Source: Clostridium vincentii
GTDB taxonomy: Bacteria > Bacillota > Clostridia > Clostridiales > Clostridiaceae
Direction of reading: 5' to 3'
DNA: 63,311 nt
Assembly: GCF_002995745.1 (NCBI RefSeq)
Contig: NZ_PVXQ01000021.1
Span: 1-63,311, forward strand
This document shows, one piece after another, positions 42,793 through 52,504 of the stretch; position 1 is the stretch's first letter; each line of letters opens with the position of its first letter. Below the pieces are notes generated by a model. The model worked only from the letters and a program-made list of their open reading frames with translations, was not told where the DNA came from and ran no database searches. Position numbers and translations under genes: made by a program.

Positions 42793-43017
42793 ATGGGAGA
42801 TAAAAAAGCTGCTATTTTTAAAATTGACAATGAGATGGAACTTATTAAAACTAATATTGCTTTAGGACATAGAGATTATAGGTTTGATATGGAGAGACGG
42901 GAGTTATTAAAGAAGAGTTCAAAGACACAGGATAATATAATTAACAAGATAGCTAAAGCTAATAGGGAAAAAGACTTTTCCATGATTTTGTTTAATGATA
43001 ATACCAGAGAAAATTAA
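42793..43017 (+). CDS. Small hypothetical protein, 74 aa
   Basis: A short charged helical protein (DKKAAIFKIDNEMELIKTNI, then HRDYRFDMERRELLKKSSK) from ATG 42793 behind GAGGGGT. No family recognised. A longer frame to 42730 exists but its first codons have no ribosome site and an unlikely hydrophobic/Cys content. Confidence 0.55.
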   Translation: MGDKKAAIFKIDNEMELIKTNIALGHRDYRFDMERRELLKKSSKTQDNIINKIAKANREKDFSMILFNDNTREN

Positions 43018-43257
43018 TTATGCAAAGAGGAGATAGTGGAGACGTCTTAAGATAACTGGTGTTTTTTGATGAATTAATATCAAATATCTTTTGATCCTCT
43101 ACTATTTTGGGAAATAGCAAATAATTTGCACAATATGAGTATATTTGTTAGAATTTAGTTATTAAGGTAATTTAATTAGAGGTAAGCATTATATAGATAA
43201 TTAAAAAAAAGGCACTAGCGCTTGATTAAATTAAAAGAAAAAAATGGGGGCTATATA

Positions 43258-45582
43258 GTGAAAAATACTTTTAATAACGGAATAAAACAAGCTTATTTAT
43301 ATTCGTGTAATAGCATTATAACAAAGGTTAATAAAAATTTTATTGATTTAACGGGCTTCACAATAGATGAGGTCCTAGGTAAATCGCTTATAGAAATAGA
43401 GGTTATGCTGAAAATTAATTCGCAAATTACAATTGATAATATAGATAGTAAGTATTCAGGATATATATTCACAAAGTCTCATGCTCCAAGAGAAGTGACT
43501 ATATCACTTTTACAAGGCAGAGAAATAAACGAAAAAATATACACTTTTGTTGAGAAATTAAATTCCAGACTTGAGGACAAGCTTATTTTTGTGGAACAAA
43601 CATTTATGGATAACATTTCAGGGGCAGCTATTTATAGTGTCCCTGATTTAATATTACTTAAGGCTAATAAAAAATATCTTAATTTTATGTATCCGCCTTT
43701 TAATAGAGAAGGAAATAGTATAGGTAGATATATTAGTGAACTTGTAATTGGATTTATAGGAAGTAAATCTGAAGTTGTTTGGAATGATGTTCTTAAAACA
43801 CAAAAGACTAGCCACATAAAAGAATTTGAATTTCATAGGTTTGCAGGAGGCATAGTTTATTTTGATTCCTGGAAAACACCTATATTTGAAAAAGGAAAGA
43901 TGAAATATATATTTGCAACTGCTATTGATGTTACGGAAAGAGTTTTAAAAAATCAAAATATAGAGACCAAAAATAAGATAATAGAGGAACAAAAAAATGA
44001 ACTTGAATCTATCATAGAAAATATATCTAATGCTATCTCTATTTTCAATAAAAAAGGACGGTTTATATCATTTAATAAATCAGCAAAAGAGATGTATCCT
44101 AATTCAAATAAATATCTAGACAAGGTAAGTGATGGCTATACCAAAGCTGAAATTCATGATATCTATGGAGAGAAAATTGACCTAAAAAATACCCCAGCTT
44201 GTAGAGTTATGAGGGGTGAAAAATTTAAAAATATGAGAACAGTAATAAATTTCCCACACAAAACATTACAATTAGATGTTAGTGGAATACCTATTTATGA
44301 TAGGAAAGAAAAATTTGCTCTAGGGGTGCTCTGTAGTCGAGATATGACAGATGATTTTAATAAGCAAGAAGTTATCATAAGCAAGTATGAATTAATGAAC
44401 AGAATAATAGATACTTTTGATTTGCCTGTTGTTAGGGTATCATGCCCAGAATTAAAAATTGTAGGTATTAATAAGAAGGCATTTAGTATAACTAAGTCGC
44501 TAAAGCCTGATATTATATCAATGGATCAATTAAAAGGAAGTACCATTGAAGATTTATATAAACCGTTAAAACCATTTGATATAAGTAAATATCACAAGTA
44601 TATTGATCAAGTGTTAAAAGAGAAGAAAACTAAATATTTGAATAAAAAAAGTCATTTAATAAATGGAAAACAGGTATATTGGAATATTATCCTTGAACCT
44701 ATTCTTGAAGTAAATGAAGAAATACAAGAGATATTAATTGTAGTAATAGATGTTACAGCTGAAACAAATTCTAATTTAGTCATGGAAAACACATTGAAAT
44801 TACAGGGAGAATTTCTTGCGAATATATCCCATGAACTTAAAACTCCACTAAATGTTATATACTCAGTAGTTCAGTTATTTAGCATGTATTGCAATAGTGA
44901 TTCGCTAGATAAAAATAAGAAGCCAATTATTAAATATATAGAATCAATGAAGAAAAATTGCTATAGATTATCTAAGCTTATTAATAATATAGTTGATTCA
45001 TCAAAAATTGAAGCAGGTTTCTTTGAATTGAATTTATCAAATAATAATATAGTAGAAGTTATAGAAGAAATAGTGATGTCTGTAACTAATTTTACTGAGA
45101 TTAAAGGCTTAAATATTATTTTTGATACTGATACAGAAGAAAAAATTATTGCGTGTGACCCAGAGAAGATAGAGAGAATAGTATTAAATCTTATATCAAA
45201 TGCAATAAAATTTTCAAATCCTGGTGATGAGATATTAGTAGATATTAAGGATAAAGATGAATTTGTTGAAATATCAGTAAAAGATAATGGGATTGGTATT
45301 AAAGCCAAAAACTTGGGGATAATATTTGATAGATTTAAGCAGGTAGATAAATCTCTCTCAAGAAATGCAGAAGGCACAGGGATTGGATTAAGTTTAGTTA
45401 AGTCTATTGTAGAATTACATGGCGGTAGTATATCTGTTGAAAGCGAATTAGGGAAAGGAAGTAAGTTTACAGTTTTACTTCCTACAAAAGAAATGGGACA
45501 AGAAAATATGTTGCCTCTTAGTAACCTGAAAAATATAAATGAAACGATAAAAGTGGAATTTTCAGATGTTAATTTATATTAA
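43258..45582 (+). CDS. PAS-domain sensor histidine kinase, orphan
   Basis: A 774-residue cytoplasmic histidine kinase with no membrane segment. Three or four PAS-like modules run from residue 10 to about 500: NSIITKVNKNFIDLTGFTID, ISGAAIYSVPDLILLKANKK, ISNAISIFNKKGRFISFNKS, and a fourth at about 390. The HisKA domain has the phosphate-accepting His525 in FLANISHELKTPLN. HATPase motifs NAIKFSNPG, DNGIGIK and GTGIGLSLVKSIVELHGG follow. GTG 43258 is preferred (GGGGG seven bases upstream). No response regulator lies nearby, so it is an orphan. The input is unknown; heme or flavin cannot be told. Confidence 0.92.
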   Translation: MKNTFNNGIKQAYLYSCNSIITKVNKNFIDLTGFTIDEVLGKSLIEIEVMLKINSQITIDNIDSKYSGYIFTKSHAPREVTISLLQGREINEKIYTFVEKLNSRLEDKLIFVEQTFMDNISGAAIYSVPDLILLKANKKYLNFMYPPFNREGNSIGRYISELVIGFIGSKSEVVWNDVLKTQKTSHIKEFEFHRFAGGIVYFDSWKTPIFEKGKMKYIFATAIDVTERVLKNQNIETKNKIIEEQKNELESIIENISNAISIFNKKGRFISFNKSAKEMYPNSNKYLDKVSDGYTKAEIHDIYGEKIDLKNTPACRVMRGEKFKNMRTVINFPHKTLQLDVSGIPIYDRKEKFALGVLCSRDMTDDFNKQEVIISKYELMNRIIDTFDLPVVRVSCPELKIVGINKKAFSITKSLKPDIISMDQLKGSTIEDLYKPLKPFDISKYHKYIDQVLKEKKTKYLNKKSHLINGKQVYWNIILEPILEVNEEIQEILIVVIDVTAETNSNLVMENTLKLQGEFLANISHELKTPLNVIYSVVQLFSMYCNSDSLDKNKKPIIKYIESMKKNCYRLSKLINNIVDSSKIEAGFFELNLSNNNIVEVIEEIVMSVTNFTEIKGLNIIFDTDTEEKIIACDPEKIERIVLNLISNAIKFSNPGDEILVDIKDKDEFVEISVKDNGIGIKAKNLGIIFDRFKQVDKSLSRNAEGTGIGLSLVKSIVELHGGSISVESELGKGSKFTVLLPTKEMGQENMLPLSNLKNINETIKVEFSDVNLY

Positions 45583-45608
45583 AAACAATATATTAAGGAG
45601 GGATAAAT

Positions 45609-46226
45609 GTGGAACCAAAATGGCTTAGTTGGGCTAAACAGCTACAATCAATATCACAAGCAGGATTGACATATTCAAAAGATAAGTATGATATCGAAAG
45701 ATTCCAACAGATTAGAGATTTATCAGCGGAGATATTAAGTGAATATACCGGAATTAACAATGAAAAAATAAAAGATTTATTCTGTAATGAAACTGGATAT
45801 CAAACACCTAAAGTAGATGTTCGAGGGGTTATTTTTAAGGATGATAAGATATTGTTAGTTAAAGAAAGTGTTGATGGATGCTGGTCAATGCCTGGGGGAT
45901 GGGCAGAAGTTAACTTATCAATAAAAGAAAATGTAATAAAAGAAGCAAAAGAAGAGGCAGGAGTAAATGTAGTTCCAAAAAAATTAATAGCAGTATTAGA
46001 TAGAAATAAAAATAATGTGCCTGTATTTGCTTATGGAATATACAAAATATTCGTACTTTGTGAGTTAATAGATGGTGACTTTGAAAAAAATATAGAAACT
46101 GAAGAAAGTGGATTTTTCTCTTTAGCAGATTTGCCACCACTATCGTTAGAAAGAAATTCAAAGAAACAAGTAGAGATGTGCTTTGAGGCAAAATCACAAG
46201 ATAACTTTTCTACCATGTTTGATTAG
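45609..46226 (+). CDS. Nudix hydrolase with N-terminal Nudt domain
   Basis: The 205-residue enzyme has the helical N-terminal domain (WLSWAKQLQSISQAGLTYSK) typical of clostridial Nudix proteins, then a Nudix box GGWAEVNLSIKENVIKEAKE with EEAGV (about residues 98-122), where the usual REUxEE Arg is Lys. PTKVDVRGVIF-type strand precedes it. Likely substrate is a nucleoside diphosphate derivative such as ADP-ribose, inferred from family. AAGGAGGG precedes GTG 45609. It follows the kinase by 26 bp, possibly same transcript. Confidence 0.9.
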   Translation: MEPKWLSWAKQLQSISQAGLTYSKDKYDIERFQQIRDLSAEILSEYTGINNEKIKDLFCNETGYQTPKVDVRGVIFKDDKILLVKESVDGCWSMPGGWAEVNLSIKENVIKEAKEEAGVNVVPKKLIAVLDRNKNNVPVFAYGIYKIFVLCELIDGDFEKNIETEESGFFSLADLPPLSLERNSKKQVEMCFEAKSQDNFSTMFD

Positions 46227-46290
46227 CAATATTAAATTAATTAGGAGGGGTTAACCTTACTTTTTTTTTCTTTGAATTCAACAAATTTTA

Positions 46291-46344
46291 TTGAATTATC
46301 ATATTTTACATGGTAATATATACAAATACCGACTGGTCAGTCGG
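46291..46344 (+). promoter_or_regulatory. Promoter and TetR operator of the RND efflux operon
   Basis: TTGAAT (46291-46296) and TAATAT (46314-46319) have a 17-base spacer. Ten bases after the -10, CCGACTG GT CAGTCGG (46329-46344) is a perfect 7-bp palindrome around two bases, the classical TetR-family operator type. It overlaps the expected start of transcription. The TetR gene at 50022, last in the same operon, is the obvious candidate ligand-responsive repressor. Confidence 0.85.
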
Positions 46345-46369
46345 ATTGTATTTATTAGGGGGAAATGTG

Positions 46370-49300
46370 ATGCTTTCAAAGTTTAGTGTAAAAAAACCTT
46401 TAACTATTGTTGTTTCTGTGATATTAGTTGTTATTTTAGGTATAATATCTTTTACTAGTATGACTACTGATTTACTACCAAAAATAGATTTGCCTTATGT
46501 AGTAGTTATGACAACGTATCCAGGAGCAAGTCCTGAAAAAGTTGAGATTGCAGTTACAAAGCCATTAGAACAAGTTTTATCAACAACTAGTGGTATTAAA
46601 GGAATTAATAGTGTTTCAAGTGAGAATTCAAGTATGCTTATTCTAGAATTCAATCAAGAGGTAAACATGGATAGTGCAATGATTGATCTTAGTGGAAAAG
46701 TTGATCTTGTTAAAGCTCAATTAGATGTTGAGGTTGGATCACCAATGCTTATGAAATTAAATCCAGATATGCTTCCTATTATGGTAGCTAGTATTGATGT
46801 AAACAACCTAGATATTAATGAGACATCTAAGCTAGTTAAAGAAGAAATTATGCCGGTATTTGAGAGAATTGACGGAGTCGGTTCAGTTGAAGCTACAGGT
46901 TTATTAGAAGAGAATATTAAGGTAACATTAGATAGCAAAAAGATTGATGATCTTAATAATAGAGTTTTAAAGTCTGTTGATTCTAAGCTAGCTGAAGCAA
47001 AAGCTCAAATAGATTCTGGAAAGGCTAAGGTAGCTGATGGAAAAATTCTATTAGCTAAGGAAAGTGCAAGTAAAACTGAGCAACTTGTAGATGGAAGTAT
47101 GGCTTTAGAAACTGGGAAAGATCAACTTGAATCCGTACTTACAGACTTACCTAAACTACAACAGGATTTAGAAACTCAAAGGGCTGAGTTAGTAATTCAA
47201 AAAACTACACTGGAGGCATTAATTAAGTGGCAAGAAGAAAACGAAATACCTGTAGTGGAGGAAGAGAAAACTGCTTTAGCTCAATTTAACGATGGAATTA
47301 AAGCTATAGATGAAGGTTTAGTATCAATTAAAGAACAAAAACCTACTTTAGATGCAAAACTCAAAGAAATAGTATCCAATGAAAAGAAACTAGAAGTTGG
47401 AAAACTTACTTTGAATCAAGAATTAACTAAGGCTGCTGTAACTTTATCTACTGCTGAAGCAGAGTTAGAAAAGGCTACAAAGGAATTTGAGAGTGCACGA
47501 GATGAAGCATATGAAAAAGCTAATTTAAGCGGTACCATAACTAAAGATATCATAAGTAAATTATTAATGGCTCAAAACTTCTCTATGCCAGCAGGTTATA
47601 TAAAAGAAGGAAATGAACAATATATTGTAAAAGTTGGAGATGAATTTACAAGTTTTGAAGAATTAAAGAATTTAGCACTTTTTAACATAGATGTTGATGG
47701 AATAGGGGAAGTTAAGATTGAAGATATAGGGACAGTTGAATACGCTGATAATGCAGAAGAAATGTATGCTAAAATCAATGGAAATGATGGAATTATTCTT
47801 TCTTTTCAAAAGCAAAGTACTGCATCTACCTCAAAAGTTTCTAAGAAAATAAATGAGAATATAGAGACATTAATGAATGATAATAAAGATATGCACATTA
47901 CCCCTTTGCAAGATCAAGGAGTATATATTGATGTTGTTATCGATTCTGTTTTAAACAACCTTTTGCTTGGAGGAATTCTTGCAGTTATTATACTACTTAT
48001 TTTCCTAAAGAGTATAAAACCAACTATTATTATAGCTTTCAGTATTCCTATAAGTTTATTGTTTGCTGTTACTATGATGTATTTTAGTGGTGTTACTATG
48101 AATGTTATATCTTTAGCAGGACTGGCCTTAGGGGTAGGAATGTTAGTTGATAATAGTATAGTTGTAATTGAAAATATCTATAGATTAAAGAATCAAGGAA
48201 TGAGCTCGGCAAAGGCATCTGTAAAAGGCGCAACACAGGTGGCAGGAGCTATTGCTGCATCAACACTAACTACTATTTGCGTGTTTTTACCAATTGTATT
48301 TACACAAGGTATTTCTCGTCAATTGTTTAGTGATATGGGACTAACTATAGCATATTCACTTATAGCAAGTTTAATAGTAGCTTTAACTTTAGTACCAACC
48401 ATGGCATCAACAGTTCTTAAGAAAGATATAGAAAATGAAAACAAATTTTTCAATAAGATTGTTCATGTATATGAAAAGGTATTAGCTGTATCGCTTAAAC
48501 ATAGAGCTATAGTATTAATTACAGTTGTAGTTTTACTTGCAGGTAGTGCCGTATTAACTATTGCGAAAGGAACTATTCTAATGCCAGAGACAGATAGCAC
48601 TCAAATTTCAGTTTCTATGGAAATGCCTAAAGGTTCTGATTTAAATGAAACTAGGGAAATGAGTAATACTTTAGTAGATAGAATAACTTCCATCCAAGAC
48701 GTTGAAACCGTTGGAGCTATTCAGTCTGGTGGTATGGATACTGCATTACTTGGTATGTCAGGTGGAAAAAGAAATGTATCATTATATGTATTACTAAAGG
48801 AAGATAAGGATTTATTAAGTAAAGAGGTAGGGGAATTAATCGCAAACGTCACTTCGGATTTAGATTGTGACATAACAATAAATACATCAACAATGGATAT
48901 GTCTGCACTAGGGGGATCTGGAGTTGAGGTGATAATTAAGGGAAATGATTTAGATAAATTAAGAGAAATAAGTAGAGATGTTACAGAAACAGTAGAGGGA
49001 ACAGAAGGAACTAAAGAAGTTTCGGATGGATTAGGAGAATCAACCGCTGAAACGCGTATAACAGTAGATAAAAACAAGGCCATGAGTTATGGATTAACAG
49101 TAGCACAAGTATATCAAGATATAGCCATTGCAATTAAAGATGAAACTAAAGCAACTACATTAAATGTTTCAGAAAAGGAGTATCCAATCATTTTAATAGA
49201 TGATCAAGAGAGCAAAATAAACAGAGAAAGCTTAAAATATCATACCTTAACTGTAACTAAGGATGGTGTGGAAGAGGAGATATCATTAAGTGATATAGCT

Positions 49301-50029
49301 ACAATAGAGGAAGCAGAGAGTCTTTCGTCAATTAGGCGTGAATCACAGGTTCGTACTTTATCAGTTAAAGCAGCTATAGATAATGATCATAATGTTGGGC
49401 TAGTAAGTGATGAAATCGAGAGAAAATTAGAATCCTATGATGTACCAGAAGGTTATTCAGTAGAAATCGGTGGAGAAAAAGAATCCATAAATGATGCATT
49501 TACTGATTTAATTAAGATGATTGCATTAGCTATAATTTTCATATATCTAATTATGGTCGCACAATTTCAATCACTATTATCACCATTTATAGTACTGTTT
49601 ACAATTCCATTAGCTTTTACAGGGGGATTCCTTGCACTACTTATTACAGGATTTGAATTAAGTATGATTTCTATGCTTGGATTTTTAATGCTCTCAGGGA
49701 TTGTAGTTAATAATGGTATAGTTTTTGTAGATTATGTTAATCAATTAAGGCTTGAAGGTATAGAGAAGAAAGACGCATTAATTCTAACTGGAAAAGCTAG
49801 AATTCGTCCCATTCTAATGACAGCTTTAACAACTATTCTTGGATTATCTACATTAGCCATTGGAATAGGCATGGGGGCAGATATGATTCAGCCTATGGCT
49901 ATAGTAACAATAGGTGGATTAACTTATGCAACTATGCTTACATTATTTGTAGTTCCAATAATGTATGATTTACTCCACAGTAAAGAACTGAAAGTAATAA
50001 TAATAGAGGAGGAAGATAAACGTGTATAA
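46370..50029 (+). CDS. RND family efflux permease with coiled-coil insert
   Basis: A 1219-residue RND (hydrophobe/amphiphile efflux) permease of the SwrC/AcrB type. It has the N-terminal first helix (VKKPLTIVVSVILVVILGII), PKIDLPYVVVMTTYPGASPE, twelve expected membrane helices and the GxxxD-type central motif LALGVGMLVDNSIVVIENIY (about residue 590). The first large extracytoplasmic loop is enlarged by a long coiled-coil insert (about residues 200-400: KAQIDSGKAKVADGKILLA). The total is longer than the usual 1030-1060. No membrane-fusion or outer-membrane partner is present, as expected in a monoderm; the insert may replace the periplasmic adaptor. ATG 46370 follows GGGGGAAA. Confidence 0.93.
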   Translation: MLSKFSVKKPLTIVVSVILVVILGIISFTSMTTDLLPKIDLPYVVVMTTYPGASPEKVEIAVTKPLEQVLSTTSGIKGINSVSSENSSMLILEFNQEVNMDSAMIDLSGKVDLVKAQLDVEVGSPMLMKLNPDMLPIMVASIDVNNLDINETSKLVKEEIMPVFERIDGVGSVEATGLLEENIKVTLDSKKIDDLNNRVLKSVDSKLAEAKAQIDSGKAKVADGKILLAKESASKTEQLVDGSMALETGKDQLESVLTDLPKLQQDLETQRAELVIQKTTLEALIKWQEENEIPVVEEEKTALAQFNDGIKAIDEGLVSIKEQKPTLDAKLKEIVSNEKKLEVGKLTLNQELTKAAVTLSTAEAELEKATKEFESARDEAYEKANLSGTITKDIISKLLMAQNFSMPAGYIKEGNEQYIVKVGDEFTSFEELKNLALFNIDVDGIGEVKIEDIGTVEYADNAEEMYAKINGNDGIILSFQKQSTASTSKVSKKINENIETLMNDNKDMHITPLQDQGVYIDVVIDSVLNNLLLGGILAVIILLIFLKSIKPTIIIAFSIPISLLFAVTMMYFSGVTMNVISLAGLALGVGMLVDNSIVVIENIYRLKNQGMSSAKASVKGATQVAGAIAASTLTTICVFLPIVFTQGISRQLFSDMGLTIAYSLIASLIVALTLVPTMASTVLKKDIENENKFFNKIVHVYEKVLAVSLKHRAIVLITVVVLLAGSAVLTIAKGTILMPETDSTQISVSMEMPKGSDLNETREMSNTLVDRITSIQDVETVGAIQSGGMDTALLGMSGGKRNVSLYVLLKEDKDLLSKEVGELIANVTSDLDCDITINTSTMDMSALGGSGVEVIIKGNDLDKLREISRDVTETVEGTEGTKEVSDGLGESTAETRITVDKNKAMSYGLTVAQVYQDIAIAIKDETKATTLNVSEKEYPIILIDDQESKINRESLKYHTLTVTKDGVEEEISLSDIATIEEAESLSSIRRESQVRTLSVKAAIDNDHNVGLVSDEIERKLESYDVPEGYSVEIGGEKESINDAFTDLIKMIALAIIFIYLIMVAQFQSLLSPFIVLFTIPLAFTGGFLALLITGFELSMISMLGFLMLSGIVVNNGIVFVDYVNQLRLEGIEKKDALILTGKARIRPILMTALTTILGLSTLAIGIGMGADMIQPMAIVTIGGLTYATMLTLFVVPIMYDLLHSKELKVIIIEEEDKRV

Positions 50030-50630
50030 TACTAGCTACTCTGAAAAAGAAATATTGATATTTAATGGGGTAACTAAGTTAATAAATGAAGGGGTAAGGC
50101 TTCATGCAATTAAGGTATCTGATATTGCTGAAGCTGCAGGAATAGGTAAAGGAACAATTTATGACTATTTTAAATCGAAGGAAGATATTTTAAAAAAGTC
50201 ATTAATATATAGTATGGATATGGGGATTTCTGAAGTGTTAAGTAAAATTAATAGGGTAGATGGATTCGAAAAAAAATGCTACATACTTTTTGAAATAACA
50301 GAAGTCTGTGTACGAGATTATCATTCTGCCGCTAACCCCTTATTTTCCAGTATAAGCCCCTACGAATTTAATGAATTAATAAATAATGATATAGAATGGG
50401 TAGATGAAAGAGATAAACTTTTAAGAGAGATTGTAAAATCCCTTGTATTATTAGGGTTTAATGAAGGATTTATTAAAAAACAAGAGGATAAAGAATATGC
50501 AATTACTGTTTTTGTAAGTGTATTTATGGGGTTTCAGAATATAATAAGTTGCAATACTAAAAACACTAGAGACGATATTGAAGCAGCTAAAAAGAGATCT
50601 TATAAGCTACTTATAAAAGGATTAAATTAA
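50022..50630 (+). CDS. TetR family repressor of the efflux operon
   Basis: The 202-residue regulator has a TetR HTH at the N terminus: VSDIAEAAGIGKGTIYDYFKSKEDIL (about residues 30-55). GTG 50022 overlaps the last eight bases of the permease gene, with a GGAGGAAG site inside it, so the two are cotranscribed. With the palindromic operator upstream of the permease, it probably represses both and is released by an efflux substrate. Confidence 0.92.
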   Translation: MYNTSYSEKEILIFNGVTKLINEGVRLHAIKVSDIAEAAGIGKGTIYDYFKSKEDILKKSLIYSMDMGISEVLSKINRVDGFEKKCYILFEITEVCVRDYHSAANPLFSSISPYEFNELINNDIEWVDERDKLLREIVKSLVLLGFNEGFIKKQEDKEYAITVFVSVFMGFQNIISCNTKNTRDDIEAAKKRSYKLLIKGLN

Positions 50631-50735
50631 ATTCACAAATAAGCTTCAAAAATTATTAGAATATATAAACAATGTGACAATATATTGCAATATACTCCAA
50701 TATATAGTATGTTTAGAGTGTCTTAAGATTATCTT

Positions 50736-50831
50736 AAGCTTTTCCGATCAATAGCAAACTTATCGAAAGGTAAGGACGCAAAGCTAAAGGGCCTTTCAAT
50801 TGAATGGTAGCCAGCTGCCGAGCTAAAGCTT
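50736..50831 (+). ncRNA. c-di-GMP-I (GEMM) riboswitch aptamer
   Basis: The aptamer has ATAGCAAACTTATCGAAAGG with a GAAA tetraloop, the conserved GGACGCAAAGCTAAAGGGCC, and the GGTAGCCAGCTGCC second hairpin. Its P1 closes AAGCTTT (50736-50742) with AAAGCTT (50825-50831). All core elements of the GEMM-I class are visible. It lies 139 bases upstream of the secreted DUF3494 protein gene. Confidence 0.92.
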
Positions 50832-50864
50832 TTTTTTCTTGCCCAAAAATAAGAATTTTAGCTC
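50820..50864 (+). promoter_or_regulatory. Expression platform of the c-di-GMP riboswitch
   Basis: GAGCTAAA (50820-50827) can pair with TTTAGCTC (50857-50864), which would break the 3' strand of P1. P1 itself is followed directly by eight T (50830-50837), so the closed aptamer can look like a terminator and the alternative hairpin like an antiterminator. A further hairpin CTTAAGAT/ATCTTAAG (50722-50738) competes for the 5' strand of P1. This suggests, but does not prove, that c-di-GMP turns the gene off. Confidence 0.55.
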
Positions 50865-50969
50865 CATAGAACGGTTGAGTTTTAATTTAAGGTTGAAAGG
50901 AGTGAATGCTAACTTTACAGAAATCTAGAATTACAACTTTTTAAAGAAAAACAACTTAGGAGGAGAATT

Positions 50970-52196
50970 ATGAAGAATAAAATATTCAAGAAATTATTAA
51001 CAACTTTTTTAACGTTAGGTATGGTATCGCTTTCATTTAGTTCTGCATTTGCTTATGTGCCAACAGTTCTTACATCAGGAAACACAGGGACTGAGGAAAA
51101 TGATACACAATTAGTGGTGACAAAGCCTGTAAACCTTGGTACTTCTGGAGATTATGCGATTCTAGCAAAAACAGGAATTTCTACTGTACCTAATTCTGTT
51201 GTTACTGGAAATATAGGAGTTAGTCCAATTGATTCAACTGCAATTACTGGATTTTCTCTAACTTTGGATGCAACTACTGAATTTTCACATTCAGCTCAAC
51301 TTATAGGACAGGCGTATGCTCCGGATTATGCGTCTCCAACTCCTAGCAAACTTACTACAGCAGTAAGCAACATGGAAACAGCGTACACAGATGCTGCTGG
51401 ACGAGCTCCTGATTATACTGAATTGTATACTGGGGACATTAGTGGTCAAACACTTACAGCTGGTGTTTACAAATGGGGTACCGGTGTTTTAATAAATTCA
51501 GATGTTACACTTAATGGTGGAGAAAATGATGTTTTCATTTTTCAAATAGCTGAAGGAATCACCCAAGCTAGTGGAACTAATATTATCCTAGCAGGTGGAG
51601 TACAAGCCAAGAATATATTCTGGCAGGCAGCTCAAACAGTTTCTATTGGCAGTGATTCACACTTTGAGGGAATAATACTTGGTAAAACAAATATTTCTTT
51701 AGGAACTAATGCATCAATAAATGGTAGACTGCTTGCACAAACTGCAGTTACTTTAATTAAGAGTACAGTTGTAGCTCCCGCCAATACTGTAGATGTAACT
51801 ACAATGTCACAATTAGAAGAAGCATTAGCAGCTGGCGAAACAGACATTACAATTGCTAAATCAATTCCTAGCGGTATGTCTCAAGTTATAATTCCATCAG
51901 GAACTACACTTAGAGATTACTGGAAAATTGGTTTTGGTAATGTAGTTGTAGTAAATTCAGGTGCTAATTTAAGATGGGGTGCTGGAACAGTAGACAACCT
52001 ATTAGTAGGTGATGTTAACAGTAGTGCACTTATAAAATTAACAACTGGATCAACTCTTACTATTACAGGTGCAGAAAATGATAAAATTGAACTATATGTA
52101 ATTAATGGAACGGCAATATATAAGGGTTCTATAATAACTGGTATAGTTGAAATTCCTGATGAAAATCAAAATGTAACTGATGTTACAACTATATAA
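50970..52196 (+). CDS. Secreted DUF3494 ice-binding-like protein
   Basis: A 408-residue secreted protein. The signal peptide is KLLTTFLTLGMVSLSFSSAFA (about residues 9-30). Residues about 55-255 match DUF3494: NLGTSGDYAILAKTGIST, GNIGVSP, and LTAGVYKWGTGVLINSDVTL through FWQAAQTVSIGS. The fold is a right-handed beta-solenoid found in ice-binding and adhesin-like proteins. The C-terminal 150 residues (MSQLEEALAAGETDITIA) are a second repeat-like beta domain, without a visible sortase or S-layer anchor. In an organism of this type, adhesion or matrix function is more likely than ice binding. GGAGGAG precedes ATG 50970. Confidence 0.85.
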   Translation: MKNKIFKKLLTTFLTLGMVSLSFSSAFAYVPTVLTSGNTGTEENDTQLVVTKPVNLGTSGDYAILAKTGISTVPNSVVTGNIGVSPIDSTAITGFSLTLDATTEFSHSAQLIGQAYAPDYASPTPSKLTTAVSNMETAYTDAAGRAPDYTELYTGDISGQTLTAGVYKWGTGVLINSDVTLNGGENDVFIFQIAEGITQASGTNIILAGGVQAKNIFWQAAQTVSIGSDSHFEGIILGKTNISLGTNASINGRLLAQTAVTLIKSTVVAPANTVDVTTMSQLEEALAAGETDITIAKSIPSGMSQVIIPSGTTLRDYWKIGFGNVVVVNSGANLRWGAGTVDNLLVGDVNSSALIKLTTGSTLTITGAENDKIELYVINGTAIYKGSIITGIVEIPDENQNVTDVTTI

Positions 52197-52231
52197 GTAA
52201 ATACTATTATTCGTAAATTAGTATATTAAGA

Positions 52232-52267
52232 GAAGCTTGCCCTCGATATGGGGGACAAGTTTTTTTA
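52232..52267 (+). terminator. Rho-independent terminator after the DUF3494 gene
   Basis: AAGCTTGCCC pairs with GGGGGACAAGTTT around TCGATAT with a mismatch, followed by a T-run. Confidence 0.75.
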
Positions 52268-52376
52268 GTGTAATAAAAACAAATACAATTTATTACATTA
52301 CATAATTGGTTTATAAGAACAGTTATGTAATGTTGAGAATATAATAAAGTATAAAGTAAAAAAGGGGGTAAATAAT

Positions 52377-52490
52377 ATGTCAGGTAATAGATGTTGTAGA
52401 TGTCGTAGATGCTGCAGGAATTGTAGGTGTCGTAGAGGTTGTGGATTCTTCCCATTTTTCCCGCTTTTCCCACTTTTATTTTTCTTGTAA
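52377..52490 (+). CDS. Cys/Arg-rich small protein, 37 aa
   Basis: ATG 52377 follows AAAGGGGGTAAATA, a strong ribosome site. The product is MSGNRCCRCRRCCRNCRC followed by RRGCGFF and a repeat of PFFPLFPLLFFL. Eight Cys and nine Arg fall in the first 25 residues; the tail is Phe/Pro/Leu-rich and hydrophobic. Such peptides recur in clostridia and may be spore-coat or metal-binding proteins, or membrane-active, but I cannot assign a function. It has its own terminator, which supports a real gene. It is too short to be found by usual gene callers. Confidence 0.7.
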   Translation: MSGNRCCRCRRCCRNCRCRRGCGFFPFFPLFPLLFFL

Positions 52491-52504
52491 TTCATAACTT
52501 CACT

